Of a stretch of 64,000 bases of DNA, positions 9,090 to 19,013 are shown piece by piece. The stretch comes from an uncultured Draconibacterium sp. Lineage in GTDB: Bacteria; Bacteroidota; Bacteroidia; Bacteroidales; Prolixibacteraceae. Under the pieces are notes generated by a model. That model was not told where the DNA came from. It did no database searches and saw nothing but the letters and a program-made list of their open reading frames with translations. The DNA lies in assembly GCF_963675065.1 (NCBI RefSeq), contig NZ_OY775905.1:1438501-1502500 (forward strand). Reading direction: 5' to 3'. Every line of letters starts with the position of its first letter. Position 1 is the stretch's first letter. A program made the translations under genes and the position numbers.

Positions 9090-10241
9090 TTATTTTACTA
9101 TTTCGTCGGTTTTTTGAACATATTTCAACCAAAGCTCAGGGATTTCGTTACCACTAGCCAATTCGTAATCTTTTTCTGAACAGGCAAAATATTTGGTTTC
9201 GTTGTTTATGGCTTGTACTTGCACCCACCATTGCCCGGTATTGTCGTTTTTGTAAAATACAAGGGGTGCTGAAAGTTCGGGAATTTCCACACTAAACGTG
9301 GAGAATCCATCTCCATGCTCCGGTTTCCGTTTGTCTCTGAGAAGGTAGCCCTGCACAAAATACCAAACCAGTTGTGCCGCCAGGTTCAAAGACAATTCTC
9401 CCGGCTCCTCCCCAATATTTAAACCGAACAAACCAAATACTTTCATACGGTTACTTGCTCCGGCATATCTCATTAGCTGACAAGCTTCGTCGGCATACAA
9501 ACCATTCGGAAGATTCAGACTATTCGGTGCTTCCGAGGACTTTAATGCAGCCATATCGAAAGTTAAAAAGTCGCTGTTTCGCAGAATAGGCTCAGCATCG
9601 CTAATATTATCACGAAGTTTCCCTAATCGTAAATGCGCTCCAATACCTTTGGTTTTCCCGAAATAAATATCGGGCACATAATGACTTTGATAGGCCAGCA
9701 AATTAAATTGAAATAGATCGGGAAGCGCTTTAAAAACCTGCGACAAGTAGTTTGTAGAACTTAGTGACTCTACACCTTTTTTCACATCCAAAAAGGCATC
9801 GATGGCACTAAACGAGAAAAAGGGATTCGACCGGAAAGCCTGGCAAACACCGTAACTGTAATCCTGGCTGCCGCCAAATACGATTGTTACAATATCCAGT
9901 TCACTCAAATAATCTACCACATCGCGCAAAGCCAGGTAATTCCCTTTGTGGCTGGTTGAAGCTTTCAGGTTGCCCAGATCGATTATGTTGAGTTTCCCAA
10001 CTCCGGCCAAACGGTAAAATGCTTTACGCAATTTATCGGGCGTTGCTGTTCGTTTAAAATCATCGTGCTTGCTGTTAAACGGAACGCCAACAATGGCCAG
10101 TTCAATGTTTGCCAAACGGCCTTCCTGCAATTTAACGGTATTCTTTTCAATGACAGCACCCATCGAATATTTCCAGGCGAAAGTTACATCATCGACATAC
10201 TGCGAAAAATCAACCGCATCGAAGTAGGGAAACAGATTCAT
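9090..10241 (-). CDS. Ureohydrolase (arginase/formiminoglutamase)-fold protein with degraded metal ligands
   Basis: 383 residues from the ATG at 10241; a longer version from 10268 only adds a basic, non-conserved stretch. The fold is arginase-like: GVPFNSKHDDF near residue 50, FGGSQDYSYG, AIDAFLDVKKG, a central GIGAHLRLGKLRD segment and FLTFDMAALKSSEAP. In active members the three metal motifs are GGxHS, DAHxD and SxDxDxxDP. Here the first His is Gln, the second His is Phe, and the third motif keeps only one Asp. Binuclear Mn catalysis is therefore unlikely. It lies between topA and the por operon, and the same neighbourhood is known from other Bacteroidota, so a retained non-enzymatic role is plausible (inference). 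Confidence 0.8.
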   Translation of the reverse strand: MNLFPYFDAVDFSQYVDDVTFAWKYSMGAVIEKNTVKLQEGRLANIELAIVGVPFNSKHDDFKRTATPDKLRKAFYRLAGVGKLNIIDLGNLKASTSHKGNYLALRDVVDYLSELDIVTIVFGGSQDYSYGVCQAFRSNPFFSFSAIDAFLDVKKGVESLSSTNYLSQVFKALPDLFQFNLLAYQSHYVPDIYFGKTKGIGAHLRLGKLRDNISDAEPILRNSDFLTFDMAALKSSEAPNSLNLPNGLYADEACQLMRYAGASNRMKVFGLFGLNIGEEPGELSLNLAAQLVWYFVQGYLLRDKRKPEHGDGFSTFSVEIPELSAPLVFYKNDNTGQWWVQVQAINNETKYFACSEKDYELASGNEIPELWLKYVQKTDEIVK

Positions 10242-10257
10242 TTTTTTTGCTTTTAAA

Positions 10258-10292
10258 AATAAAGGCAAATGATCAAATCACCTGCCTTTATT
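10258..10292 (-). terminator. Terminator hairpin after topA
   Basis: Ten-bp arms AATAAAGGCA and TGCCTTTATT flank a 15-base loop, starting 2 bases after the topA stop. Five T follow on the minus strand. The hairpin ends 16 bases before the ATG of the ureohydrolase-like gene, so that gene depends on read-through or a promoter inside topA. Confidence 0.65.
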
Positions 10293-10294
10293 TT

Positions 10295-12628
10295 TTATTT
10301 TTTTCTACCGCGTCGGCTTTTAGGTTCCGGAGCCGACTCAATGATCTTCATACAATCCTCGAAAGACAACTCCTCGGCCTTAGCCGTTTTTGGTATTTTG
10401 TAATTTTTCTTTCCATGCTTAATGTAAGGCCCCCATCTGCCGTTAAGCAACTGAAGTTCTGCATCTTCATCAAATATCTTAATGACAGCCTTACGGTCTT
10501 TTTCACGCTTGGCTTCAATCAATTCAACCGCTCTGTCGAGTTGCACCGAATACGGATCGTCTTCTTTTCCGAGCGAAACAAATTTATTGTCGTGACGCAC
10601 ATACGGACCAAAACGACCAATGGCAACAGTAACCTTTTTGTCTTCGTATTCTCCCAATTCGCGTGGAAGTTTAAACAGGTCGAGCGCTTCTTCCAGGGTA
10701 ATTGTTTCAATATGCTGACCGGTACGCAAGCTCGAAAACTGTGGTTTTTCAGCTCCTTCTTCCTGCGATACTTCACCCAATTGCGCCAACGGACCAAAAC
10801 GACCAATCTTAACCGACACCTCTTTCCCTGTTTTCGGGTCAACACCCAAAATACGCTCACCTTTCGATCGTTCGGCATTTTCGAGGGCGTGTTCCACTTT
10901 GCCATGAAACGGCCGATAAAACTTATCAATCATTTCGTTCCAAACCATTTTCCCGTCGGCAATATCATCAAATTCCTTTTCAACATTTGCGGTAAAGTTG
11001 TAGTCCATGATCTCATCGAAGTTATCCATCAGAAAATCATTCACAACAATACCGATATCGGTTGGGAACAGTTTATTTTTTTCAGCTCCGGTAATCTCGG
11101 TCTTTTCTTCCTCTTTAATTTTTCCGTCTTTCAGGGTAAGAACATTATAGTTCCGTTCCACACCCGGGCGTTCTTCTTTTACAACATAATTTCTGTTCTG
11201 AACCGTTGTAATGGTTGGCGCATAAGTTGACGGACGACCAATTCCAAGCTCCTCCAAACGTTTAACCAATGACGCTTCCGTATATCGTGGCGGACGTTGT
11301 GAAAAACGTTGGGTTGAAACAACAGAAGTCATCTCAAGCAGATCGTTAACATGCATCGGTGGAATTAAGGTCTGCCCACTTCCGTTTGCATTTTCATCGT
11401 CGGTCGATTCAATATATACTTTCAGGAAACCATCGAAAACAATTACCTCTCCTGTTGCCTGAAATTTCTCCGGTGCATTCGACACATCGATGGTTACATT
11501 GGTGCGCTCCAAAATAGCATCGGCCATTTGCGAAGCGATAGTACGTTTCCAGATCAATTCGTACAAACGCTGCTCCTGCGATGATCCGGCTACCGTTTGG
11601 TTTTCCATGTAAGTAGGACGAATGGCCTCGTGCGCTTCCTGCGCTCCTTTAGATTTATTTTTAAATTTCCTGATTTTTACATAGTTCTCACCATGCAATT
11701 CAGTGATCTTTTGCTTCGAAGTATTTAATGCCAAACCCGACAGGTTCACCGAGTCTGTACGCATGTAGGTAATCTTACCACTTTCATACAAACGCTGGGC
11801 AACTGCCATTGTCTGCGACACCGAGAATCCCAGTTTTCTACTGGCTTCCTGTTGTAATGTTGAGGTTGTAAATGGTTGTGCCGGCGATCTTTTCCCCGGT
11901 TTTTTCACCACATCGCTAACTTTAAACTCTGCTGTTTTGCATTTTTCGAGGAAAGCGTTGGCCTCATCACGGGTTTTAAAACGTTTTGATAGTTCTGCTT
12001 TTAATTCGGTGGTATTACCGTTTTCATCAGGTACCAAAAAGTATCCGTTTACACGAAACCATGTTTCCGATTTAAAATCGCGGATTTCGCGTTCGCGCTC
12101 AACAATTAAACGAACCGCTACCGACTGCACACGACCTGCACTCAACGATGGTTTTACTTTTTTCCATAAAACCGGCGACACTTCGAAACCCACAATACGG
12201 TCTAACACACGACGGGCTTGCTGTGCATTTACCAAATGCTGGTCAATATCCCGAGGATTTTTAACAGCACGTGTAATGGCATCTTTAGTAATTTCGTGAA
12301 AAACAATTCGTTTTGTTTTATCATCTTTCAGCTTCAGCACCTCTTTCAGGTGCCAGGCTATTGCCTCTCCCTCGCGGTCTTCATCGGAAGCGAGCCAAAC
12401 CGTTTCGGCCTCCTTCGCTAACTTTTTCAGTTCTGTTACTATTTTCTTCTTATCCGAAGAAACTTTGTATCTGGGCTGATAATTGTTCTCAATATCAATC
12501 CCGAAGTCTTTCTTTTCCAAGTCTCTAACATGCCCCATACTTGAGGTTACCACGTAGCCTTCTCCAAGAAATCCCTCAATTGTTTTCGCCTTTGCAGGGG
12601 ACTCGACTATAACCAGGTTTTTGTGCAT
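10295..12628 (-). CDS. topA: DNA topoisomerase I
   Basis: 777 residues. The N-terminal TOPRIM domain (KNLVIVESPAKAKTIEGFL) has the acidic triad in SDEDREGE (82-88). The type IA core follows, with SAGRVQSVAVRL and the active-site Tyr288 in ITYMRTDS. The C-terminal part has three or four TopoI repeat modules (IGRFGPLAQLG, IGRFGPYVRH, GRWGPYIKHGKKNYKIP) and a basic tail (KSRRGRKK). It relaxes negative supercoils. No Cys4 zinc ribbons are present, which fits the Bacteroidota form. It is divergent from the PBP1A gene and ends in a hairpin. Confidence 0.98.
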   Translation of the reverse strand: MHKNLVIVESPAKAKTIEGFLGEGYVVTSSMGHVRDLEKKDFGIDIENNYQPRYKVSSDKKKIVTELKKLAKEAETVWLASDEDREGEAIAWHLKEVLKLKDDKTKRIVFHEITKDAITRAVKNPRDIDQHLVNAQQARRVLDRIVGFEVSPVLWKKVKPSLSAGRVQSVAVRLIVEREREIRDFKSETWFRVNGYFLVPDENGNTTELKAELSKRFKTRDEANAFLEKCKTAEFKVSDVVKKPGKRSPAQPFTTSTLQQEASRKLGFSVSQTMAVAQRLYESGKITYMRTDSVNLSGLALNTSKQKITELHGENYVKIRKFKNKSKGAQEAHEAIRPTYMENQTVAGSSQEQRLYELIWKRTIASQMADAILERTNVTIDVSNAPEKFQATGEVIVFDGFLKVYIESTDDENANGSGQTLIPPMHVNDLLEMTSVVSTQRFSQRPPRYTEASLVKRLEELGIGRPSTYAPTITTVQNRNYVVKEERPGVERNYNVLTLKDGKIKEEEKTEITGAEKNKLFPTDIGIVVNDFLMDNFDEIMDYNFTANVEKEFDDIADGKMVWNEMIDKFYRPFHGKVEHALENAERSKGERILGVDPKTGKEVSVKIGRFGPLAQLGEVSQEEGAEKPQFSSLRTGQHIETITLEEALDLFKLPRELGEYEDKKVTVAIGRFGPYVRHDNKFVSLGKEDDPYSVQLDRAVELIEAKREKDRKAVIKIFDEDAELQLLNGRWGPYIKHGKKNYKIPKTAKAEELSFEDCMKIIESAPEPKSRRGRKK

Positions 12629-12785
12629 ATACTTTCTAATCCGTTCTAAAATTCTGCAAATTAAAGAAAATGATGGGCTAAGTTCAAAATTTAATGAGCT
12701 ATTTTTTTATTTTCTATTTAATTGAAAATGACGATTTTATTTTTTAAAAAATAAAATATTCTCCAATTTCAAGGCGTTATTTAGG

Positions 12786-12815
12786 TGGTTCCCATAACAG
12801 AATCGTATATATTTG
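12786..12815 (+). promoter_or_regulatory. Promoter of the PBP1A gene (Bacteroidota type)
   Basis: A perfect -7 box TATATTTG (12808-12815) lies 19 bases after a TGG (one mismatch to TTG) at 12786-12788. The start codon is at 12842. Spacing and box fit the Bacteroidota sigma-ABfr consensus TTG-N19-TAnnTTTG. Confidence 0.65.
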
Positions 12816-12841
12816 TTGCCACATTAAAATGAGCAAAGTTC

Positions 12842-15219
12842 ATGAGCGAAACAAAAAAAAGCTTTAAAAAATACATCCTGATTTTCTGGTCGATCGTTGC
12901 ACTGGGGATCGTTTCCGTCTTTCTCCTTTTCTTTCTGATAGCCAAAGGTAAGCTGGGTTTTATGCCTAGTTTCGAGGAGCTGGAAAATCCACAAAATATT
13001 CTGGCATCGGAAATCTATTTTGAAAATGGACCGACCATTGATAAATATTTCAACCAGGAGAACCGTAGTTTCGTAAATTTCGAGAATTTACCACCACACT
13101 TAATAGATGCCCTGATTGCCACAGAAGATGTTCGTTTTTACGATCATTCGGGAATTGATTTTCGTGGTCTGATTCGCGTTTTTAAAGGAATTGTTACCGG
13201 CGATACCAGTTCAGGAGGTGGAAGTACATTAAGTCAGCAGCTGGCAAAAATGCTTTTCCCGCGCGATGGTTTTTCAAGTAGTTTGGAGTTGGTGCTGAGA
13301 AAATTTAAAGAGTGGGTAATTGCCGTAAAACTCGAACGCAGTTACACCAAGGAAGAGATTATTCTGATGTATCTGAATAAATACGACTACCTTAACAACG
13401 CCGTTGGAATTCGTTCGGCAGCAGATGTTTATTTTAATACTCAGCCGGATTCACTAAAGCTTCACCAGGCCGCAATGCTGGTTGGAATGGCGAAAAACTC
13501 ATCGCTTTTCAATCCAATTCGTCGCCCCGGAATGGTGTTACAACGCCGGAATGTTGTACTGGGGCAGATGGAAAAATACGGCTACATTACGCCCGAAGTT
13601 GCCGACTCAGCTAAACTACTGCCTCTTGATTTAGAATATAAAAAAGTGGATTACAAGCTCGGACCGGCGCCCTATTTCCGCGAATACCTGCGTTTAACGC
13701 TTACCGCTAAAAAACCGGAGCGCGAGAATTATGCCTCGTGGCAGGAGCAAAAATATATTGAAGACCTGGATGAATGGGAAAACAATCCGCTGTTTGGCTG
13801 GTGCAACAAAAATACCAAACCCAATGGCGAACCTTATGATATTTACACCGACGGTTTAAAGATTTACACGACACTCGACTCGCGCATGCAAAAATACGCA
13901 GTTGAAGCCGTTGAACAACATTTACGCCACGACTTGCAACCACTGTTCGACAGCAGCCTGGAAGATCTTAAAAACCCTCCTTTTGCCAACAACATGAGTA
14001 GTAAGGAGGTAGACGATCTGTTAAACCGCGAAATCAGAAAAAGCGAACGTTATCGGGTAATGAACCAGGCAGGAAAAGGTTTTTCCGAAATAAAGGAAAC
14101 GTTTAACAAACCAGTCGAAATGAACATCTTTAAATGGAGTGGAGAGGTTGATACATTGATGACTCCGATGGATTCGATTAAATATTATCTGAAGTTTTTC
14201 CGCTCGTCGTTTATGGCCATGGATACCGAATCAGGAAAAGTCAAAGCCTACGTTGGCGGCCCTAATTACCAGCATTTTATGTACGACATGGTGAAAGGCG
14301 GAAAACGCCAGATCGGATCTACGGTTAAGCCATTTTTGTATACGCTGGCCATGCAAAACGGACTTACTCCATGTACCAAAGTTCCGTATGTAAGTCAGCA
14401 GTTTATTCAGTGGGACGGAAGCATTTACGAGCCAAAAGATGCCGATGTTGATCCGGAAATGGATGGACAGATGGTCACCTTAAAATGGGGCCTGGCTAAC
14501 TCGAAAAACCGCATTTCGGCATGGGTACTAAAACAATACAACCCGCAGGCTGTGGTTGATGTAATGAAACACATGGGTATTTACAGCCCCATTGATCCGG
14601 TAAACTCAATGTTCCTTGGTGTTTCGGATGTTACACTTTACGAAATGGTTGGCGCTTTTAACACCTTCACCAATTTGGGCGTGTTTATCAAACCTTATTT
14701 TGTAACAAAAATTGAAGACCGTCATGGTAACGTAATTGCACGTTTTGTTCCCGAACGCCACGAAGCTATTGATGAACAAACTGCTTACCTGATGCTAAAC
14801 CTGCTACAAGGAGTAATTGACGAAGGAACCGGAATTCGTTTACGCTTTTCGAACCTGTTTCGCGACAGGGTAACCACTGACTATGGAAGTTTTAGCATGC
14901 CAATTGCAGGTAAAACCGGAACTACTCAGAACCACTCCGACGGTTGGTTATTGGCACAACACCAAAACTTACTGCCGGTGTTTGGACCGGTGCTGATTTA
15001 AGAAGTATTCACTTTCGAACAATTACATCCGGTCAAGGTGCAAATATGGCACTACCAATCTGGGGTTACTTTTATAAGAAGGTTTTAGCCGACGAATCTA
15101 TCGGCTACAAAGAAGACGAGATGGAATTCAAACGACCAGCCGGCTTTAACATTAATCTCGATTGTGATGAACTGGAGAAAAAGAATTCGACTCCGGAAGA
15201 ATTCGACGACTTCTTTTAG
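12842..15219 (+). pseudogene. Penicillin-binding protein 1A (GT51 + transpeptidase), broken by one-base frameshift
   Basis: Class A PBP of about 792 residues if repaired. It has a membrane helix at ~11-34 and a GT51 domain with catalytic Glu95 (ATEDVRFYDHSG) and GGGSTLSQQLAK. The transpeptidase has Ser493 in GSTVK, SKN, and KTG at Lys691. The first frame runs to a stop at 15001, but after DGW (codon 702, 14945-14947) the family continuation is found in another frame, reading VIGTTPKLTAGVWTGADLRSIHF to the stop at 15217-15219. Adding one T in ggTTattgg gives DGWFIGTTP, exactly the family sequence. So one T is missing at 14948-14949: either a real mutation or an assembly error. The lost tail is the end of the transpeptidase domain. 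Confidence 0.88.
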
Positions 15220-15229
15220 ATAAGATATT

Positions 15230-15264
15230 TAGTCATACTCTCACTCCGCGTGAGGGTATGACTA
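15230..15264. terminator. Long hairpin between convergent genes
   Basis: Fifteen-bp arms (TAGTCATACTCTCAC and GTGAGGGTATGACTA, one G-T pair) with a 5-base loop, 10 bases after the end of the PBP1A gene and before the stop of the minus-strand gene at 15288. There is no clean T-run, so it could be a bidirectional terminator or an mRNA 3' stabiliser. Confidence 0.55.
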
Positions 15265-15287
15265 CTCACTAACTTACTTTTTACATT

Positions 15288-15806
15288 TCAGTTACCCTTT
15301 TCAATACTCAACAGATATTCACTTTTCGGAGCATAATTAAAAATCAATTGATCACCCTCGGAACAACGTTCAAACAAATCTTTATCAACATCGAACTTTG
15401 TATCATCAACAACAAATTCAAATTTTTCAGTGTATGCTTTAGACATACCGCTGTTCAGTGCGGAAGTATTATAAATATCGTTTTGTGATTTGCTAATCAA
15501 TGTTTTTAGAACCTGAACTTTTTCATTGAATTGCAAATCGCGATAGTATTTATTACATATCAGAAAGTTAAGTAGCACTGAAGAACTCAACGTTCCGCCA
15601 ACAATCAGACCTGCCATTTTTATATTCAACCCATTCGAGTTCAAATCAAAAAATAACTCGTAAATCGTTACTCCAATAATTGTTGTGAGAACAAATACGA
15701 GCAATGATAAACTCATTCGCATTTTACATTGATTTCTTAGACTTTTTTTGTCGGTTTCCGTAAGGCCCCGGTGCATTTGTTTGTTTTTGGCTTTCATTGT
15801 TTGCAT
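15288..15806 (-). CDS. Two-helix membrane protein of unknown function
   Basis: 172 residues. A basic N-terminus (many Lys/Arg before residue 30) is followed by two membrane helices, about 31-50 (MSLSLLVFVLTTIIGVTIYE) and 63-84 (IKMAGLIVGGTLSSSVLLNF). A ~85-residue soluble domain ending in YLLSIEKGN follows. I do not recognise a family. By the positive-inside rule, both the N-terminus and the C-terminal domain would be cytoplasmic. A second ATG three codons downstream is an equally good start. It lies alone between the PBP1A and peptidase genes. Confidence 0.6.
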   Translation of the reverse strand: MQTMKAKNKQMHRGLTETDKKSLRNQCKMRMSLSLLVFVLTTIIGVTIYELFFDLNSNGLNIKMAGLIVGGTLSSSVLLNFLICNKYYRDLQFNEKVQVLKTLISKSQNDIYNTSALNSGMSKAYTEKFEFVVDDTKFDVDKDLFERCSEGDQLIFNYAPKSEYLLSIEKGN

Positions 15807-15901
15807 TGGTGATTGCTATCGATAAAGATATAAACTTACTTCATTATTATACCTGCTATATTTCTGCTTCTGAACACCATTTGTAGTTCTATTAAATGCA
15901 T

Positions 15902-15935
15902 AAAAAATGGCACCTCATTACGAGATACCATTTTC
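15902..15935 (-). terminator. Terminator after the M3 peptidase gene
   Basis: On the minus strand AAAATGG pairs with CCATTTT around an imperfect inner stem (TCTCG/CGAG region), followed by six T. It lies 55 bases after the peptidase stop. Confidence 0.65.
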
Positions 15936-15989
15936 AATATTATTTAGTGATAGCCTCATTTCGATTGAGACCATTACATTTTGAAAAGC

Positions 15990-18080
15990 TTACAATAATC
16001 CGCTGCGCTTTAGCAGTGCATCAACGGCTGGTTCCTGCCCACGGAAACGTTTGTAAAGAATCATCGGGTGCTCTGTTCCTCCTTTTTCAAGGATATTTTC
16101 GCGGAACGAAGCTGCTACATCCTTATTAAACAGGCCTTTTTCTTTAAATACGCTAAATGCATCTGCATCCAGCACTTCAGCCCATTTGTAGCCGTAATAA
16201 CCGGCTGCATAACCACCGGCAAACAAGTGCCCGAATTGTGTACTCATACAAACACCGTCGATAGCCGGGAAGATCTGTGTTCTCTTCCACGCGCTTTCCT
16301 CAAAATCCTTCACATCTCCTTCAAAAGGTTTTTCAAGTGTATGCCAGGCCATATCCAAATAGCCAAAGCTTAGCTGGCGAATTGAAAGGTAACCGGCCAG
16401 GTAATTTTGCGAATCAACAATTTTCTGAACCAACTCGGCAGGAATAGGCTCGCCTGTTTCGTAATGTTTGGCAAAACGATCGAGGAAATCTTTTTCAACC
16501 GCCCAGTTTTCCATTATTTGCGATGGAAGCTCAACAAAATCGCGATACACGTTGGTTCCCGAAAGACTTGAATAAGTTGATTTTGCCAACATTCCGTGTA
16601 AAGCATGCCCAAATTCGTGCATAAATGTTTCCACCTCGCTAAACGTTAACAATGCCGGCTTGCTTGAAGTCGGTCGGGTAAAGTTCATTACAATGGTTAC
16701 GTGCGGACGCGAATCAACGCCATTGTCCATCCACTGACCTTTAAAATCGTTCATCCAGGCTCCGCCACGTTTTCCTGGGCGTGGGTGAAAATCGGTGTAA
16801 AATACCGAAAGGAAAGTTCCGTCGGCATCAAAAACCTCGTAAGCGGTAACCTCTTCGTTGTATACCGGAATGTCTTTATTCTCTTTAAAAGTAATGCCAT
16901 ACAGTTCGGTTGCCAGGCCAAAAACGCCGTCAACAACACTGCTTAATTCGAAATAAGGTTTCATCATTTCGTCGTTCAGATCGAATTTTTCTACCTTTAG
17001 TTTTTCGCTGTAGTAACTCCAGTCCCAAGGCATCAAATCACCTTCGAAACCATTTTTGCGGGCATATTCTTCAATCTCTGCTTTTTCCTCTTTTGCAACT
17101 TTGTACGATGCTTCATACAAATCATTAAGCAAACCGTAAACTCCATCGGCATTCATTGCCATTCGGCGCTCCAGAACGTAATCGGCATAGTTTTTATAGC
17201 CTAACAATTTGGCCATTTCCAGGCGCAACTCAGCAATTCGTTTTACATTTGCCTGGTTGTCGAACTCATCGCCTTTAAACGATTTGGTATTGTAAGCCAT
17301 GTACAGTTCTTTACGCAATCCGCGGTTATCGGCATATTTCATAACCGGCAGATAGCTTGGCATCGAAATATCGAAAACCCAACCTTCTTTGTCTTTCGCT
17401 TTTGCTTTTCCGGCAGCAGCTTCCAGAGCACCTTCAGGTAATCCGGCCAACTTACTTTTGTCGGTAATATTCAGTTCGTACTTATTGGTTTCCTTCAATA
17501 CGTTCTCACCAAAATCGAGGCTTAATTTCGACAGTTCGGTGCTATACTCGCGAAACTTCTCTTTATCGGCATCCGATAAATTTGCTCCACTGCGAACAAA
17601 ACCAATGTAGTTGTTTTCCAAAAGTGTTTCTTGCTCGGTGGTTAAATCCAGCTCGGCTTTTTTGTTGTACACGGCTTTTATGCGTTCGAAAAGCACGGGA
17701 TCTAACGAAATATCGTTCTGGAAGGCAGTAAGCATCGGCGATACCTCTTGCGCAATGCTCTGCAATTCGTCGTTAGTTTCCGAACTCATCAGGTTAAAAA
17801 AGATACCCGATGTACGTGTTAGTAAACGACCAACCTCATCCAGCGCAACAATCGTGTTTTCGAATGTTGGCGCCTCCGGATTATTTTTGATTTTCTCCAC
17901 CTCGGCCTTGCCCAGTTTTATTCCTTCCTCGAAAGCCGGCATAAAATGCTCGTTTTTAATTTTATCGAAAGGTGCCGCATCGTGCGGTGTATTAAAGTCT
18001 CCGAGTAACGGATTTGTTTGTGCTGTTACCATTCCTAAATTCATTATAAAAATTAGTACTACTAAATAAATGCTCTTCAT
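15990..18080 (-). CDS. M3 family metallopeptidase (dipeptidyl carboxypeptidase/oligopeptidase A type), secreted
   Basis: 696 residues with an N-terminal signal peptide (residues 1-20, ending VTAQ). The M3 catalytic domain carries the zinc motif HEFGH at 488-492 (ETFMHEFGHALHGML), a distal GSTVY-like SGTNVYRDFVELPSQIMENW with the third ligand region, and the C-terminal FGHLFAGGYAAGYYGYKWAEVLDADAF typical of Dcp/PrlC. The length and the Asn-Pro-Leu start are those of Dcp-type enzymes, which cleave short peptides. The signal peptide points to periplasmic peptide scavenging. It is a single gene with its own terminator. Confidence 0.93.
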   Translation of the reverse strand: MKSIYLVVLIFIMNLGMVTAQTNPLLGDFNTPHDAAPFDKIKNEHFMPAFEEGIKLGKAEVEKIKNNPEAPTFENTIVALDEVGRLLTRTSGIFFNLMSSETNDELQSIAQEVSPMLTAFQNDISLDPVLFERIKAVYNKKAELDLTTEQETLLENNYIGFVRSGANLSDADKEKFREYSTELSKLSLDFGENVLKETNKYELNITDKSKLAGLPEGALEAAAGKAKAKDKEGWVFDISMPSYLPVMKYADNRGLRKELYMAYNTKSFKGDEFDNQANVKRIAELRLEMAKLLGYKNYADYVLERRMAMNADGVYGLLNDLYEASYKVAKEEKAEIEEYARKNGFEGDLMPWDWSYYSEKLKVEKFDLNDEMMKPYFELSSVVDGVFGLATELYGITFKENKDIPVYNEEVTAYEVFDADGTFLSVFYTDFHPRPGKRGGAWMNDFKGQWMDNGVDSRPHVTIVMNFTRPTSSKPALLTFSEVETFMHEFGHALHGMLAKSTYSSLSGTNVYRDFVELPSQIMENWAVEKDFLDRFAKHYETGEPIPAELVQKIVDSQNYLAGYLSIRQLSFGYLDMAWHTLEKPFEGDVKDFEESAWKRTQIFPAIDGVCMSTQFGHLFAGGYAAGYYGYKWAEVLDADAFSVFKEKGLFNKDVAASFRENILEKGGTEHPMILYKRFRGQEPAVDALLKRSGLL

Positions 18081-18249
18081 TTTTGTTCATTTTAATATTA
18101 CTCTGACAAGTCTTCAGAAAGTTAAAAGGATTACAAAAAAAGAGCGGAAATTGTTTAAAAAGAATGATTTATTTCATTTAGTGAGTGAACGAAAAGCTTC
18201 CGTTTTTTATCAAAATCCTACTTATACTTCACCTGTATTACTATCGAAA

Positions 18250-18405
18250 AACCTTATTTCTTCAATCTCAACCTTAGTAGAAATCAGATTGAAACAATAA
18301 CTCAAACCTTATTTCTTTAACAATAGTTTTCTCATTCAATAAGGTTAATAAGGTTTTGCACCAGCAACATTCGTTACTACTAAGGTTATTTCTCAGAATA
18401 AGGTT
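18250..18405. repeat. Cluster of AACCTTATT / AATAAGGTT motifs
   Basis: The 329-base gap between the peptidase start and the flavin reductase stop holds seven copies of one 7-9-base motif. AACCTTATT (18250, 18305) and AACCTTAG (18270) point one way; AATAAGGTT (18338, 18347, 18397) and CTAAGGTT (18380) the other. The first three are in one orientation and the last four inverted, so long-range hairpins can form. No gene is seen. Confidence 0.7.
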
Positions 18406-18409
18406 TATA

Positions 18410-18988
18410 TTATTTTTTTCGTTTCTTCTTCTTTTCGACTGACCAACCAAACTTGCCAATTCGTTTTCCCATCCCAAAATAGTGGCCATGACTGTAAACC
18501 AAAGGATTGGCTTTAGAGAAACTGAAAGCCTGTTCTTCATTCATATAAGTATCGTCGACCGAAACGCTCACCACTTCTGAAATAAACATGTGATGCGATC
18601 CCAGCTCAACGATATCTTTTACGCGGCACTCAATATTTACAGGCGATTCCTCGATAATTGGTGCTTTTACCATTTTGGCGGGTGCCGGAGTCAGGTTCAT
18701 TTCTTTCCATTTGTTGTATTTGCGGCCCGAGCGACAACCACACCAATCGGTTGCTTTTGCCAGCTTTTCGGTGGTGAGATTGATAACAAATTCGCCGGTG
18801 CGCTTTATTATATCGTACGAATGGCGCCCCGGACGAACCGAAATATAACACATTGGAGGATCGCTGTTTATGGTGCCGGTCCAGGCAATGGTTATAATGT
18901 TGTATTCTTCAGGATTTTCGCCACAACTTACCATTACTGCTGGTAAGGGATAAACAATTGTTCCGGGTTTCCAGTAGGTTCGTGCCAT
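18410..18988 (-). CDS. Flavin reductase family protein (FMN-binding split barrel)
   Basis: 192 residues from the ATG at 18988. The fold blocks are YWKPGTIVYPLPAVMVSCG, NIITIAWTGTINSDPPMCYISVRP, RHSYDIIKRTGEFVINL and the C-terminal HGHYFGMGKRIGKFGWSVEKK. This family binds FMN and reduces it or uses it as a redox cofactor; the physiological partner is unknown. An ATG at 19012 is in frame, but a TATCTTTG promoter box ends one base before it, so transcription would begin inside that longer start. The shorter start is therefore chosen. The C-terminus is very Lys-rich (EKKKKRKK). Confidence 0.87.
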   Translation of the reverse strand: MARTYWKPGTIVYPLPAVMVSCGENPEEYNIITIAWTGTINSDPPMCYISVRPGRHSYDIIKRTGEFVINLTTEKLAKATDWCGCRSGRKYNKWKEMNLTPAPAKMVKAPIIEESPVNIECRVKDIVELGSHHMFISEVVSVSVDDTYMNEEQAFSFSKANPLVYSHGHYFGMGKRIGKFGWSVEKKKKRKK

Positions 18989-19013
18989 ATTCTTTTGTTT
19001 TTCTAGTTTCATT

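Noticed and set aside
10247..11230. 327-codon plus-strand frame
   Set aside because: It is antisense to topA, rich in Phe/Asn/Arg from the reverse complement, and has no family features.
14944..15219. Separate small gene of 91 codons
   Set aside because: It is the frameshifted 3' end of the PBP1A gene; its residues continue the family sequence exactly after DGW.
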